A stretch of 64,000 bases of DNA from Acheta domesticus (Eukaryota > Arthropoda > Insecta > Orthoptera > Gryllidae). Position 1 is the first letter of the stretch. Every line of letters starts with the position of its first letter. The DNA is taken from the NCBI GenBank assembly GCA_031308135.1, contig JAHLJT010009419.1, positions 39,115,221 to 39,179,220 on the forward strand, written 5' to 3'. This document shows, piece after piece, positions 35,667 to 48,070 of this stretch. The notes under the pieces are model-generated. The model had not been told where the DNA came from, ran no database searches, and saw only the letters and a list, made by a program, of their open reading frames with translations. The position numbers and the translations under genes are program-made.

Positions 35667-35668
35667 TA

Positions 35669-38600
35669 CTAGAACAAGAAGTTATTAAAATGCAAATGCC
35701 TCCGCTTTAAAAAATGTATTTTCAATTAAATCAGACACACTATTATTCATTTCTGGACAAAATACTGTAATGAACTATTCTTTTTGAAGTGGGTTTCATT
35801 TTAATAAACATTTAATAACATTATTTTATTTCATTTATACTCCAACAACGACCCATATGTTCGACCGGAATATACAACGCAGAGAATTTACTTTCGTAGG
35901 TCGACAGAGCCGTCCATATGGAATCACGGCGACGAAACTTTAAGTAAGGAATCCCTCTCTTTAATAAATATTTGAATTATAGGAATGCGGCAACTTTTAC
36001 GAAAGAAAACAGGTTCATTCTTCTGTAAAAGCATTTATTATTCATATTCTCTTTACTTAGCTTCAAAAACAACAAATACAATATACTTCACAATAACAAC
36101 AAAAATAACACAAAAATCTTTCCCATTCAGCTTTCTCTTTTACTATGTATTTACAACACACACACACACACACACACACACTTTGATTTCTCCGTTATTA
36201 CATGGTCATGATACCTTATTATTCTTAATTTAATATAAACTTATGTCTAATGACAAGAGTTGCTCTTCCTACATATTGTAATTATTATTTACTTCTCACT
36301 TCTCGTTTCCTTCTTTCGCATTCTTGTAAGATGGTATTCTGTCGTTCTTTCCGGTCTTCAGCGATGTCCTCTCACGCGCCGTCTCGTTCAGCACAAGCTT
36401 ATGTCCCTTAATTCTCCGAAACTGGGATGTTCGCCATTCGAAAATTCCTTTCACTACTAACACACGTGTAATATCTCCGCATATATGTTTACTTTTATCA
36501 TCCACGTCTGCTCGCAATCAAATTCTAAACTTATTCTGACTACCGCGTTCTAACCATCCGCCCGCGGCCACAGTTCGAGCTGTTCTTAACCGGCGGATCG
36601 TAAACCCGCCGCTCACTTGTCTTTCTGGATGCGCAGTAGTTGTCTCAAAATCGTTCCTTCTTCTGAGTCACTTCCCTCCTTGTTTAATGTCTATGTTTCT
36701 CCTGATTGGATAATCACCTATCTGCAGCTTACACTCTTTACTCCGTGACATCCGATCTCCCTGCAATTTTCTAAATTTAATTATATTCACGAAAATTCTT
36801 CACGTGTCCAAAATCGATTCATTACTAAAAAAATTATACTATTTCCCTTGTCTATTTATCATTCACCACTCCCATTAATTTCCTGTTGTTTATATATTTA
36901 ATATATGGATAATGTTGATCTCCATTGTTGTCGTTGAATTATATTTTGATGACACTTCTTTTTAATTATAAGTATTGTGATGACCCTCAAACGGCCATCA
37001 CAATTCGCAATTCAGGATCCACAATATCAGCCCTAGAATCAAATAAAACTTCACCAGCAACGCATATTTTCAACAACTGCATCTTTCCAGGGTACCCATT
37101 TAATTAAATAGATAATTAAAAGAGGTATTGCATTCATACACCAAACTTTGTTTGGTTTGTGAGGTACAGATTTTTCTGAAATATGTGACTAATTTAAGAA
37201 ATATACGGTTTACTTCACGACCGATGTCGTATCTTCTATTAAAACCTTGATGTTTATACTGGTATGAATTATTAAAATGCTGTTGGTATTAAGATTTACC
37301 ATTTAATATATATTTATTTTAATTCGTGAAATAATCTTCATAAATACCACTCGAGGTTCTGAGTTCTCCACAAAAATGCAAGAGCCGCATAGCGGCTAGG
37401 GAACTTAGAACCTCTCGTGGCATTGCCTTCGAATTTTTCGACATAGTGAGCTATTTTAACGCTTTCGTACATTTTGACGAATTTAACTGTTTTTTGAGAA
37501 GTCCCTGTCTGTTTCGAGAGTGGGTGTGATATAGATTGACTAAAATTAATCTAAATGGAAGAATAGCATGAATATTTGTAGTAACCAGAGAGTTTATTAA
37601 ATGACAAATATTGATCGCCTTATAATAGTACCAAAATATTAATGTTTTACCGATCATTTCTTATGTCAACCAAAATAAATTCTCTACACAATCCACATAC
37701 GCTCCTGATCTCCAATGAAACTGATAAAAGCATCTGCATTAATTTATTAACAAACTCAAACCTAGAATAAAAGGAATTGGTCTTTTAAGTCTGACGAAGT
37801 TTCTGTGTTTTGTGGAGAAACTAAGATGAAGTGACAAAAATAAAATGGACTTCACACGCAGAAGATGTGTTGGTAGATACAAGAGTTACGAAAGGAAGAA
37901 TAGTTGCTAATAAATGAATTTCGTAAAGTAAACGTATACGTTTGATACATATTACATTTCATTATATATTATTTTACAGTGTATTAAACGTTATTTTATT
38001 AACAATATTCATTAAACATTTTACAGTTCTACTCATGTAATATTTAATGAATAATGGAAGTATATTGTAATCATTATGGTACAGAGTGTGACAAATTGTT
38101 AATTTTGCATTGGAATTCAAATGCTATCCACGCCATACGGGCACTCATGCATAAAATGATTTGAAAATGAGTCAATAATTGGACGATAAAGATACTATAC
38201 ATTTGTTTGTTCTGTGTCACAAAACAATACAGGCTTTAATACAAAGCACAACGGGGGGAATAATTATCCTCGTAATAGGATGTCATGCCTCTGAAGTGTC
38301 ACCGAAAAGCAGTAATAGGGTGCTCCACATTGATAATGGCTGAACATTTTATTTTTCTCAAACATTAAAGTGAATTGTACCCGACAATATCTTTCAATAA
38401 AAATCGTAAGGTTAATAGTATTATTATAGAGTTTTTGGAAATATTAATTAATAAACATGATTTCGGAATTTGTGACATATGTTAGCGTTGTCTAGCGTTT
38501 CCCTGTAATATCAATGCAGTTAAGTCTTAAGCGGGATATGTGCTATGTTTTCTTACCTGATCTTCCAAGAATGTATGCTGTGTAATGCAAAAAAGTTACA

Positions 38601-39050
38601 AAGAATATGAATTCGTAATTGGAATTACAAGAATAAAGATCTCAACAGACGTTTTAAAAGCTATTATTTTGTGACAGTTTAGTTTCTGTCTAGTCCTGAC
38701 AGCCCTGTGTTCGAATATGTGAGTGTGAATGCCTGATAATGACTCTTCTTTTTGTAAAAAGTGTGCATAATTTAGAAAGGTTTCAGAGGTAAAGGATTCC
38801 CAATAATGTATAGTGTATATATCACTCTGTTCCGCAAAGAAGGGTGAAACTAAGGTGTCCTACTGTAATAGATTGCTGCACAGCTTTACGATGCATTTTC
38901 ACTTATGAACTATACTGCCCTTGAAATTTATTTTATTTAATTTATTTTTGAATTGCAATGAACAGTTAAAAACGTTTTTCGTTACAATACCATTGTACCA
39001 TGTATATGTACACATCAAGTCACTTAACTTGATTGAATTAATTATTTATT
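35669..39050. other. AT-rich intergenic sequence, no gene seen
   Basis: Contains a (CA)n run at about 36,156-36,181 and a structured hairpin at 37,347-37,420, listed separately. No coding region supported. Confidence 0.5.
37347..37420. other. 74-nt two-level hairpin
   Basis: The outer stem pairs about 22 bases at 37,347-37,369 (CCACTCGAGGTTCTGAG...) with 37,399-37,420 (...TTAGAACCTCTCGTGG). Nested inside is a perfect six-base-pair stem AGCCGC/GCGGCT with an ATA loop at 37,383-37,397. Either strand could fold. It might be a structural RNA, a hairpin precursor, or the remnant of a small inverted-repeat transposon; the sequence alone does not decide. Confidence 0.5.
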
Positions 39051-39059
39051 TTTGACTTT

Positions 39060-39420
39060 TTTGTTGATTGGTATCTGATTTATCAATGAGTGCTGGTAGA
39101 GAATTCCATTCATCCACAACTCGCTTAAACAAGAAGTTGTTGAATCGCATTTTATGAAAACGATCCTTATTTATTTAATGCCGATGGCCTCCCAATTGGG
39201 TGTTTTGGTTATACATAACTGATAACGAGAGTTCATGGTCGTTTTATAAGTAGTTAATCGCTCTTAATGTTTCAAATAGGTCTCCTCGAAGCTGACTCTG
39301 TTGCATTTGGTAGATTCAATTAACTTCAAGTCTTTCTTCGCAAGTTAGGTGTCTTAAATATGTGGATAGTTTTGTTTCTCTTCTTTGTATTCTTTATAGG
39401 ATACCTACGTCGGAACGAAA
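39060..39420 (-). pseudogene. CR1/L2-like LINE ORF2 relic (C-terminal part)
   Basis: On the minus strand one frame reads through the typical C-terminal end of CR1/L2-type reverse transcriptase ORFs. First comes a segment like RRETKL...LRHLTCEERLEV, then QLRGDLFETLRAINYL, and finally FNNFLFKRVVDEWNSLPA. This matches the known order RRATKLI...LxYEERL...RLRGDLIE...FFxxRVVxxWNSLP. Three in-frame stops (one after EERLEVN, one after AINYL, one after GGHRH) show it is dead. No upstream catalytic domain is present, so it is a strongly 5'-truncated copy. It reads opposite to the Jockey-like LINE at 40.8 kb and belongs to a different clade. Confidence 0.75.
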
Positions 39421-40764
39421 CAAGTTTGGTACCGTTAACCCTAGAACCTGACTGTTTAACGTTGGACCAATATTCCTGATTGTGAGGTCATAGTGACATT
39501 TCACATTATTTTATTTTAAAACGTTTCGATTTTGCAAGGATTTGTAGACTTTTTAGTTCATTATATTATGCCTTCTGAAAAATTGAATATCCATAATTAA
39601 AACCATATGGCAGATATATGAGATCTATGAGCATCAGGGACTACATATCTCAAATAAGTGTCATATAAATATAGGCTCGACCTCCGAAGTGTTAGTTGCA
39701 ATGCGAGGTCCTTCAGAAGTGTTCGGCGATTGTTTGTGCTTTACATCCTTCCAATAATTGTCCACATTTAGGAGCATTTACAATGCACATCTCTTATTCT
39801 TAATCTTCACTACCATCATCTGAAAAAAATGCTTTGTCATCACTTTTATTTACGAGATCACTTATTTCATCACATGTGAACCCCTTACTTGAAAATGCCA
39901 TTCTCAATATATAAATAAAAGTAATTTCAATGAAAAATTAAAACGCCGTTACCGTTAGTTACACAGAAAAAAATACTAGTGCTATGTAATTCAAAACAGT
40001 CAGTCTGAAAGACTAATTCATATTAACATTGAATTCAGTTTCACAATTTATTACATAACGATGAGAGTTGAATGATACCAACTATGATCATAACAAATAC
40101 ATATCTCCTTCTTGCAAACAAGGAATATTTCATAAAAATTCCCAAAACGCTCACCACGTGAATAACAAGTCTAGAACTGAATTCTCACAAAGCAGTGACA
40201 ACGTTGAATCAGAAAGTGCGCATGTGCAGACGCAAAGATATTCCTGCCGTGTCACCATGACCCCACCATCAGGATCCAGGGTTAAGCACGTTTTCTCCGT
40301 CCCTAATGATTATTTATGAGACACTTCGCTCGTCATAAATCAGGCGAATTCCGCAGATACTGCTGAATGTGAGCTTTCACGCCGGCGGCGGCGGCGGGCG
40401 CAGCGCCTTCACAAATCACGAGGCGACGCTTGGCTGTCTAGAGGAGTTGCCGGTGCTGTCTGCGGTCGATACTCGGCGAAACCTTCTTGACGCAGGTGCA
40501 CATTTCTTAGAAGGCAATTCGAATGAATACCTGTGCATTGGAAGGAGTGAAACCACCAGAGGAACCCCAGCCTAAGGATGTCCAAGTTTTCGGAGGGGGT
40601 TCACTGTTGTTCGTTGTAGTTAGTGTACTATTTTTGAGGTTTGAGGAACGACGTGAGTTTTTTGATAGTTTGCTTTTTTTCATAGTTCCAGAGACCTGCC
40701 GAATCAATGTGCCGTTGCCTATGTCCAAGGGCTGTGATCAGACTTCAGATCTAGGCACAGGAAT
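39421..40764. other. Intergenic sequence, no gene seen
   Basis: A GC-rich patch at 40,378-40,500 sits in an open plus-strand frame but has no recognisable domain. The last bases, AAGAATAATTT at 40,765-40,775, are the target duplication of the next element. Confidence 0.45.
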
Positions 40765-40775
40765 AAGAATAATTT

Positions 40776-41392
40776 ACCACTCATCAATTATTAAGAATCA
40801 CTGAACATATTCATACAGCATTCCAGAGAAAATTACACACCATATCAACCTATCTAGACATTTCCCAAGCATATGACAGAGTATGGCATGAAGGTCTCAT
40901 GTACAAACTTAAAATTAATGGTACACCCAAGTACTTAACCAACATCATCAATAGCTTCATAAGCAATAGAACCTTTGCAGTTTCAATAGATAAACATCTC
41001 TCAAACCCCAAACCAATTTTGGCTGGACTTCCTCAGGGCTCCCCATTGTCACCTATATTATTTAATATTTACACTGCTGATATCCCTACATCCAACACAA
41101 TCAATATAGCACAATTTGCAGATGATACAGCATTGTATTGTTCTAGCACATCACTTGATATATTAAAAAACACAATACAACAATATCTAAACCAAATCAG
41201 TGCTTGGTCAAACAAATGGAAAATTAAATTAAATCCATCCAAATCAACAGCAAAAATCTTTTCATTAAAAACCATTTCAACACCACCACCTCTCACACTG
41301 AACAATAACATTATTCCTTGGACTCCACAAAACAAAACAGTGAGATATCTAGGACTACATTTAGACACTAGACTTAACTGGAAAGAACATAT
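40776..41392 (+). pseudogene. LINE reverse transcriptase, N-terminal piece
   Basis: Single open frame with the classical non-LTR RT blocks in order. First is YLDISQAYDRVWHEGL with the first catalytic Asp (RT motif A). LPQGSPLSPILFN follows, starting at 41,028, then FADDTALY at 41,115-41,138 with the catalytic DD pair, then WSNKWKIKLNPSKS and a thumb-region segment RYLGLHLDTRLNWKEH. The RT N-terminus and endonuclease are absent because of 5' truncation, and the frame is broken at 41,393 by the LTR. No stop or frameshift occurs before that point, so the copy was young when the LTR landed. It cannot make a functional protein. Confidence 0.9.
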
Positions 41393-42865
41393 TGTAGCGG
41401 TACGCTATTTTTAATATTTTTTAAATTTCACAAATAACTGTCGATGCGAGGCGTCACTCCCGCCGCCGCCAGCCGGGTCGGCGCGCCCCCTCCGCTAATG
41501 GAAGGGATGACAGCACGCGCCCCTCTAAAAGTTTATGGCCATCGTCCGCGAGTCGACCCTCATCCCGTCACGCACCCGGGCGCCGAAGAAGAGATTAGAG
41601 ACGTGTGCTGATCCCGCCGTTCCGGGTATCATGCGCACTAAGTACCCAGACCGTCCTTCGCAGTTTTCTCCAGGGGTCCCAACGGACATTCCGCGTACCC
41701 TTTACTGACCTACTTCCGAAGTCAGACGGAGAGCGTTTTCCAGACAGAGATAGGGCTACGGAAAATTCCTAGAATCACCGGACCTGATTGGCCGAGGACA
41801 AAATTACGGCGTAGTAGCACTTAGCCAATCAGGGGCAAAATTCCGTGGGGTGGGAGCGATTTTGGGGCACTTTTGAATTTTCGGGGTGGCGGAACGAGGA
41901 GACCTCCACGCTAGCGGCGTAGGGGAGAAGATCACTTCTTTTTGTTCGATTGAGCTGGGGGGGGGCGAGCGCCGCGGAGTGAGTAACAGCTCCGGCGCCG
42001 CGTTCGAGGGAGAATTATTATTTTGGGACTTAGTTCGTGGACACTGAGCTCTGCCGTGGGCAGTGACCGGTGACTAGTTTTCTCCGAGATTCGTGATCGT
42101 GAAAACTCCAGAGAACTTTCCGTAAGAACTGCTAATTTGTGTGAACGGAATTCGCGATCATTCACGATCCGGGCCAGCTGACCGTCGCCGCCGCCGCCGT
42201 CACCGCCGCAGCCGCTGTCGCCGCCGCCGCTCCTTTGGTAGCTATTGTGGAAGGACGTTTCTCGGCCTGGCAGGGCCATCTCAGCCGCCGACCCAGACGG
42301 AGAGAAGCCGCTGTCGCCGCCGCCGCCGCCGAGGGCCGCCTACACGCCGCCCCATTCAGGCATAAACTTCGGTCAACGACCGCCAAAGAACTATTGTGCA
42401 TTGCTGTGCCGCGCTTAGGCACTTGTTTCCTCATTATTGTCAGCCAGAAGGCGAATGGCCTAGAGTTTGTTGGGGCCTGTAAAGGAATTTGATTGTAATT
42501 CTCGTTCTTTCTCTCTTTTTTTTTAGATTTAAGTTTTATCTCATTTTTTCTTTCGTTTCTAACTGAGCTCATCAGGTAGGGCCTTTCTTAACTCTTTGAA
42601 TCACTGTAACTTCCCCGGCCTATTATTAGGCGGGAATAAACCTTTTTATTTGCTTTACCAACCACTGAATTGTTTCTGTAGTTAGCAAACGCCTTACGAC
42701 TCCTTCCATCCGAGTTAGATTCTAAGCAGGTGACAAAGTTGGCCGACTGAGCTAGGCCCGGGCCGCCCTCGTTGACTTCGGCGCACACCCACGCCGCCGG
42801 AGCTCGACGCTGTGGTTGACAATCGACGCCACCGTGTGGCTCGATAACGAACCTAGGGTGTGACA
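41393..42865 (+). mobile_element. Solo LTR, 1,473 bp, Gypsy-like
   Basis: Begins TGTAGCGG and ends GTGTGACA, giving canonical TG...CA termini. It is flanked by the 4-bp duplication ATAT (41,389-41,392 and 42,866-42,869). An AATAAA lies at 42,635-42,640, about 230 bp from the 3' end, as expected for the R region of a plus-oriented LTR. It has no internal retroviral-type genes, so it is the product of LTR-LTR recombination. GC-rich CGCCGC runs at 42,185-42,335 lie upstream of the poly(A) signal. A 4-bp duplication fits Gypsy (Metaviridae-type) better than BEL/Copia (5 bp), but family assignment is inference. Confidence 0.88.
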
Positions 42866-42869
42866 ATAT

Positions 42870-43314
42870 AAACATTAAAACACAACAAACAAAAGTCAAA
42901 CTAATCCAATTAAAACCATTAATAAACAACCACAGTAAAATAACAATAGAAAATGCTAAGCTCATATATACAACAGTAATAAGACCCCTAATGCTCTATG
43001 CCTGTCCTGTCTGGATTAATGCAGCAAAAACCAATATCCATAAATTACAGGTCATACAGAATAAATTCCTGCGAACAATAACCAATGCACCCTGGTTCAT
43101 CACAAACAAACAACTTCATAAAGAAATTCAAATAAAGCCTATCATACATCACATCACCAAGTTATCCCATAATTTTTATAACAATTTACCATCAATTACA
43201 CAACTATCCCAATATAACCTAGGAAAAGCACCCAGAAACGCAACCAGAATAAAAAATAGATTTCCCAAGCATGTTTTTTATATACAATTTGCCAATTTGG
43301 ATGATTCCTTGTGA
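42870..43314 (+). pseudogene. LINE ORF2 C-terminal piece after the LTR
   Basis: Resumes exactly in the frame interrupted at 41,392 when the LTR and one ATAT copy are discounted. It carries AKLIYTTVIRPLMLYACPVW and NKFLRTITNAPWF, typical of the region after the RT domain in Jockey-like ORF2 proteins. It ends with a TGA at 43,312-43,314. About 150 bp of 3' UTR precede the poly(A) tail. Confidence 0.88.
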
Positions 43315-43514
43315 GGTGCTCAGTGGGTTTCCTCTCCCTAATAATTAGTTTGTAAAGAAGTAATAGTTTAGTTTTTTAACGTAGATATTAAGCATCAAAA
43401 ACATGTGAGAAAGTTTGTATTGCTAAACTGAGCCATGTATAATCTTCAAAATAATAAAAATTATTAAAAAAAAAAAGAATAATTTGGAGAAGGGAAGATA
43501 ACACTGGCCCTCGC

Positions 43515-43735
43515 TTGTATTATTTCATTTTCACTCCTACCATAAGTCTAGATTTGATTGAAGGAACTTACGGAAACGACCTATTAGAGAAGCCAGTGTC
43601 TGAAACTCGCCCTACAGCGGCTTCTTTCAACCCAGTTATATAGCTGGTGGCGCTATCGTCGGGACTCGACCCAGGACCACCGGTTTCATTGAGTTGCGGA
43701 ATCGCCATTACGTAAGCTAATGCGTTAACTTTCCT
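43515..43735 (-). mobile_element. Diverged 5' half of a SINE copy (minus)
   Basis: On the minus strand there is an A-box-like TTAGCTTACGTAATGGCG near 43,700-43,725 and a B-box-like GGGTCGAGTCCCG near 43,658-43,673. The SINE body follows in decayed form: CTATATAACTGGGTTG, GCGAGTTTCAG, TAGGTCGTTTCCG. The 3' half is missing. Confidence 0.55.
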
Positions 43736-44500
43736 TTTGATTTGAAGAGCATAAAACCGCTCACTCCCCTGGATTTTTCCAATGTTTGTAACGTCATACG
43801 AATATATTTATAGTTTATTTCCATTGTGTTTTGATACGTATCAATTTATTGTTTTTGTTTATGAACATTGAATACGGCAGAAGTGTGCATATATTATGCA
43901 ATTTTTTAAATATATTTAAACGAATCAAATATCTCTCTATTAACACGTTTGCTTCTGTTATGGGTTCGAATATGCAAGGGACAAATTCGGCTTACCTCAT
44001 TGTTCAACCACAATCTGCCCCCCTGTCGGCTCGTTTCCATACGGAAAAGGACAAAACCTGAAAGTTATTTTAATGCCGTGCTAGATTGCACAATAATAAC
44101 CCAAGTTTTTTGTACTTTCTTTAGCACTAGAACAATTTGAATTTATTATAATCAAAGATTTCATTTGAATCGAAACAACACTTTAAAAATTATTGACTTT
44201 GGTCATGACCATGAAAAATAAAATAATTGTTCGTACGAACATTGACCTGAGCTCTCTTCCCGTTGTATCGTTTGATGCTTCTATCTGACGCCGCGTATCT
44301 CCACACCATCACCTCCGACTGACCAGTTACCAGTTCTAGTCTTGATGCCTTCTATCTTGAATCTTCCGACACGCCACGAAGTCACTCCCATTCACATAAT
44401 GCACTAGTCATATGCGTCCATGCAGATGCCTACCCGCGTATAACTAATTGAATCGGTTATTCATGCGCCCGAAGCTGCTTGCACCAGCCTGCAATATCAC
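43736..44500. other. Intergenic sequence, no gene seen
   Basis: AT-rich, no recognisable feature. Confidence 0.45.
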
Positions 44501-44501
44501 C

Positions 44502-44875
44502 ATCAGCACTGGTGAAAATAATCAAAAGTTCAAATAAGCAGTTCTACAGTTATTTACACGTCCCTATCCATTTTTAAAATAATTAAAGTCCTCGCCTTGT
44601 TCGGCAAAATATTTACAAGTTCATTAGCCTAGTGCTTCACCTTCGTCACTGGTGAAAACTAATTAAAGTTGACAAGTTTCCTACAAGTTCCTCCCTATCG
44701 GTATGAAAATAATCCAAATCAGTGCACGGTTTCACCAAAATGTTTCTATGTTCCACTTTCACTCGCGAAAAAAAAGTTAAGTCCCGAACCGTATATCCGA
44801 AATTTTTACAAGTCTCTACTTTCGATCACAAAAATATACCAAGTCTGAACCCAAGCACGCACCCCTTAAATTCAG
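44502..44875. repeat. Degenerate ~62-bp tandem repeat, about six units
   Basis: Units share a pattern of TCACTGGTGAAAATAAT..AAAGT, then ACAAGTTC or ACAAGTCT, then a pyrimidine-rich start (CCCTATCC, CTCCCTATC, CCACTTTC, CTACTTTCG). Copies are diverged, indicating an old array. Confidence 0.5.
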
Positions 44876-47800
44876 AAATAATCCTCATGCTATGAAATCT
44901 GAGCTCCAACTATTTTTTCGTTCTTCGATCTAGGAAAACTCGTATTCATTTTTGTACAAAATTTTGTTTGATATTCCCTACCAACGGATTATTATTATTT
45001 ATTTACTTTTATAACCAAGGTGCACTCTTGGGAGAAATTTCTACTCTTGCACACGCAATTTCGACTGATGCTACACTATAACCACGGGCTCATGAAATTG
45101 TTTATCTTTGTTACTAAGGTGCCCGCTTACCAAATATCGTGACATGTCAAAACATTGGTGTTCTCCCTAGCAATGTCCTGGTCACCTGTTACTAAGGTGC
45201 CTAATTCTAATTTAAACTAACACTAAAGCATTAAATTATTTGATATTGAATGCCCTCCCGCATTTGGTATATCACAATATAAATGAGGCCTTGAGGGCCA
45301 GTTGCTCGAGGGCATAGTGCAATTTGTCGCTAGAACAAGAGTGGTCTAACTGCAATGCAAATAGAGCCAGTTAGGTGACTCACTTTCGCTTTCGTATATA
45401 GGCCTAAACTAGAAAGGAATAAAAAATGCAATCACAAGGGAAATGCACTGAATTCTGTGAAATACGGGTTTCATTGATTCAAATAACTTAATCTCTCTTG
45501 CCAAAAATCATTCAATTAATATAAAGCAACTATATATGCAGTGTTTAAAATTAATATTTTTATTTAGGTCACAAGAACCATTTTCACAAAATATTTAGTT
45601 TTACTGGATTCATTTTCATCACGAATAAATTCCTTGAAAGTGTCGCAATGTAGACACTTGATCCAATTTCTTAAGAACGGATTAGCAAGAATTGTGGTGA
45701 TTTAACCATACGAAAATTAAATGACATATCTTTAAATTTAAGAAATGAAATTGTATAAGTGAGATTCCTTTTACTTTATTGACATTATATTCTCACAGTC
45801 TTGTGTTAAATTAATTGTTATTAGCAATGATTGAAATGAATAATTATCAATAAAATATGTACGTTATTAAACATGATTATTATGTTATCAATCGCTATGC
45901 TTTACAAGTAAGCTTTAAATAAAGTTAAAGTTTGTCTTATCGAGTTTAAGATTCTTAAGGTGCCACATATTCAACAGTACACAGCGCGTACGTGGCTGCA
46001 CATGAGATTCACATTTGTTATTTTTTTCATTAAACTTCGTAATACACAATTTTGTAGATAAGAACTCATGGCCTGTTTGAAGTTTATACTTATGAAGTAT
46101 CTCTGGTAATAAAATACAAACAAATAATTACTAAGTTCGTTCCCAAAATTTATTTGCGCCAGCTAACTCCATTGGTTTTTGTTAAGAGAAAGTTAATCAA
46201 CATAATTCTAAGAGAAATGTTTTTAAATTTCGTTCACAGCTTACATTTATTTTAATTCAATTTAATCTAATATTAGTAATAAATGTCTCTAGTCAATAAT
46301 ATATTTTTTATGTCTTTATTTTGTATTAACATCATAAGGAAACAACTTAACATGAATTTTCTGGTATTAGCTTTTTAGTTCATTTATGTGCATATCTAGA
46401 TGTTTCACACTTCAAGGACAAATGGTATAAGATAACTACATAACATTTTTACATAAGTCATAAAATTATTTGCTTTACATCTACACGGTAAAGCCGTGTA
46501 CAAAGAGGATCCAGTATAAACTTGTACATCACGGAAACATGTTCTTCTACAATTAAATAGAAACTGTAACTTCTCTTTCATATTCGTTACAATCAAAAGA
46601 GAACATGAAATATGAGATCTTGTTAGCGAGACGTCGAATAGATGTTAATTGTTTTCTTTGGCAAAAGAAAAGGATGGTTCGAGGATTACAACCGCTCCTC
46701 ATTTTCTACATCACATCTATTCCATTCCTAATTTCACAGGGATCACGATGAAGTACCACGAAATATTAAATAGCGGTAATTGTAAAATAGCTGATGAGCA
46801 GAAATACCTAGTCTCCTACTTTACATTTCACCATCACCATTGAATTCATAGCAACAAAGATCTCTTCACTTTCATCAATAATTTTGAGCATACATTTTTA
46901 CTTTCGATTCCGCAATGGCATTATGTGAAACATTTTTTTGTTAAAATAAAGCCATTGATAAATTGAAACGTTAAATGTGTATTCTAACTACTGTTTTGAT
47001 TTTAATAGCGTTTTTAAATTTTGAAGTCGATTTTACACTTTTAATTTAATTTTTATTTCAATCTTTTCACTGCGTAAAACGTTTAATAGCAACAATTATT
47101 TGAATGTTCATTAGTTGACATGAGTCGGTTCAAAACATACCACAACAATAATAAATACAAATAGAACTATCCAGATAGCGGATTTGTGTTCTCTTTTCCA
47201 GCAAATACCTTCCCACTGAATACATCATCTCATACACTTCAGTATTGTTAATTCTCGCTCTTTCGAAATTTACCACATTTACACATGAAATATTTGCATT
47301 GTTCAGGAGGGCAAACCATATTTTCTCAATTCCTTTGACATTTGTTCGGTGATCGTCCACATTCAATGTATTTTTTTTTTCATTTTCACAACGTTGCACT
47401 TTCAGGTGTACCCAGGCATTTCTGTTACACAAGATCTTGTTTGTTCTATGCACGTCACACAACAAATTAATCTTCGTACTTCTTTGATTGCATTCTTTTA
47501 AAACTTAGGCTTTACTATTTTTCTACAAGTGAAGTAGGCGGTGCCATTTTCGCCATAATGGATTATGTATGGTAATGATGAATGCATGGAATGGTGACGC
47601 ACAACGTTCAGTATTGGATGGCACCCATTCGTTCATCGTTCGTGTTTTTCACGTCACACTTCAAAACTCTACTCTCGACGGAGCCTTTACCAGAATTACT
47701 TCACTGCGCTCCGTGAAGTCACAGAAGTAAAGCCACGGCTTCCTGGTCGGATGACCGTCTGAGAACCTCTGTTACTAACTTAGAACCCCCGGCCAAAGGG

Positions 47801-48062
47801 GAAAAAGGCATTGACTGACTGCGACGTGACGAGACAAAAAGTTAAAGGAGAATTACTCCAATACGCTCGATGCCCAAGAAGTGTAAAAGACTTGTTGCAG
47901 AGACGCAATAAATTCAAAAAGTTGGCGTTTTCCGGCGTACTATTACATAACTCTTTCTTACAAACTATTCGTAAGGCGAGAGAGTAAGAAAGACTGGCAT
48001 AGTTTTCAGTAAAATCCATTAGCTTCCTCTTATGAAAGTACCATGTTTTTTTAGCCTCATTG
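44876..48062. other. Intergenic sequence, no gene seen
   Basis: AT-rich. GTTACTAAGGTGCC occurs twice near 45,110 and 45,188. No AATAAA on the minus strand that could serve the kinase gene was found between 47,500 and 48,331. Confidence 0.45.
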
Positions 48063-48070
48063 CCTTAGAG

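Larger units (their letters stand above)
40776..43474 (+). mobile_element. 5'-truncated Jockey-like LINE with 11-bp target duplication, split by a solo LTR
   Basis: AAGAATAATTT occurs directly before the element (40,765-40,775) and directly after its poly(A) tail (43,475-43,485), an exact 11-bp target site duplication. The element starts in frame inside the reverse transcriptase domain (THQLLRITEHI) and ends with a 3' UTR and an A-rich tail at about 43,463-43,476. Excluding the nested LTR and the extra copy of its target duplication, about 1.2 kb of LINE remains, a typical 5'-truncated retroposition product. Confidence 0.9.

Noticed and set aside
40369..40575. GC-rich plus-strand frame with a possible donor CGCAG|GTGCAC
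   Set aside because: Short, no ATG-led conserved domain, and no partner exon.
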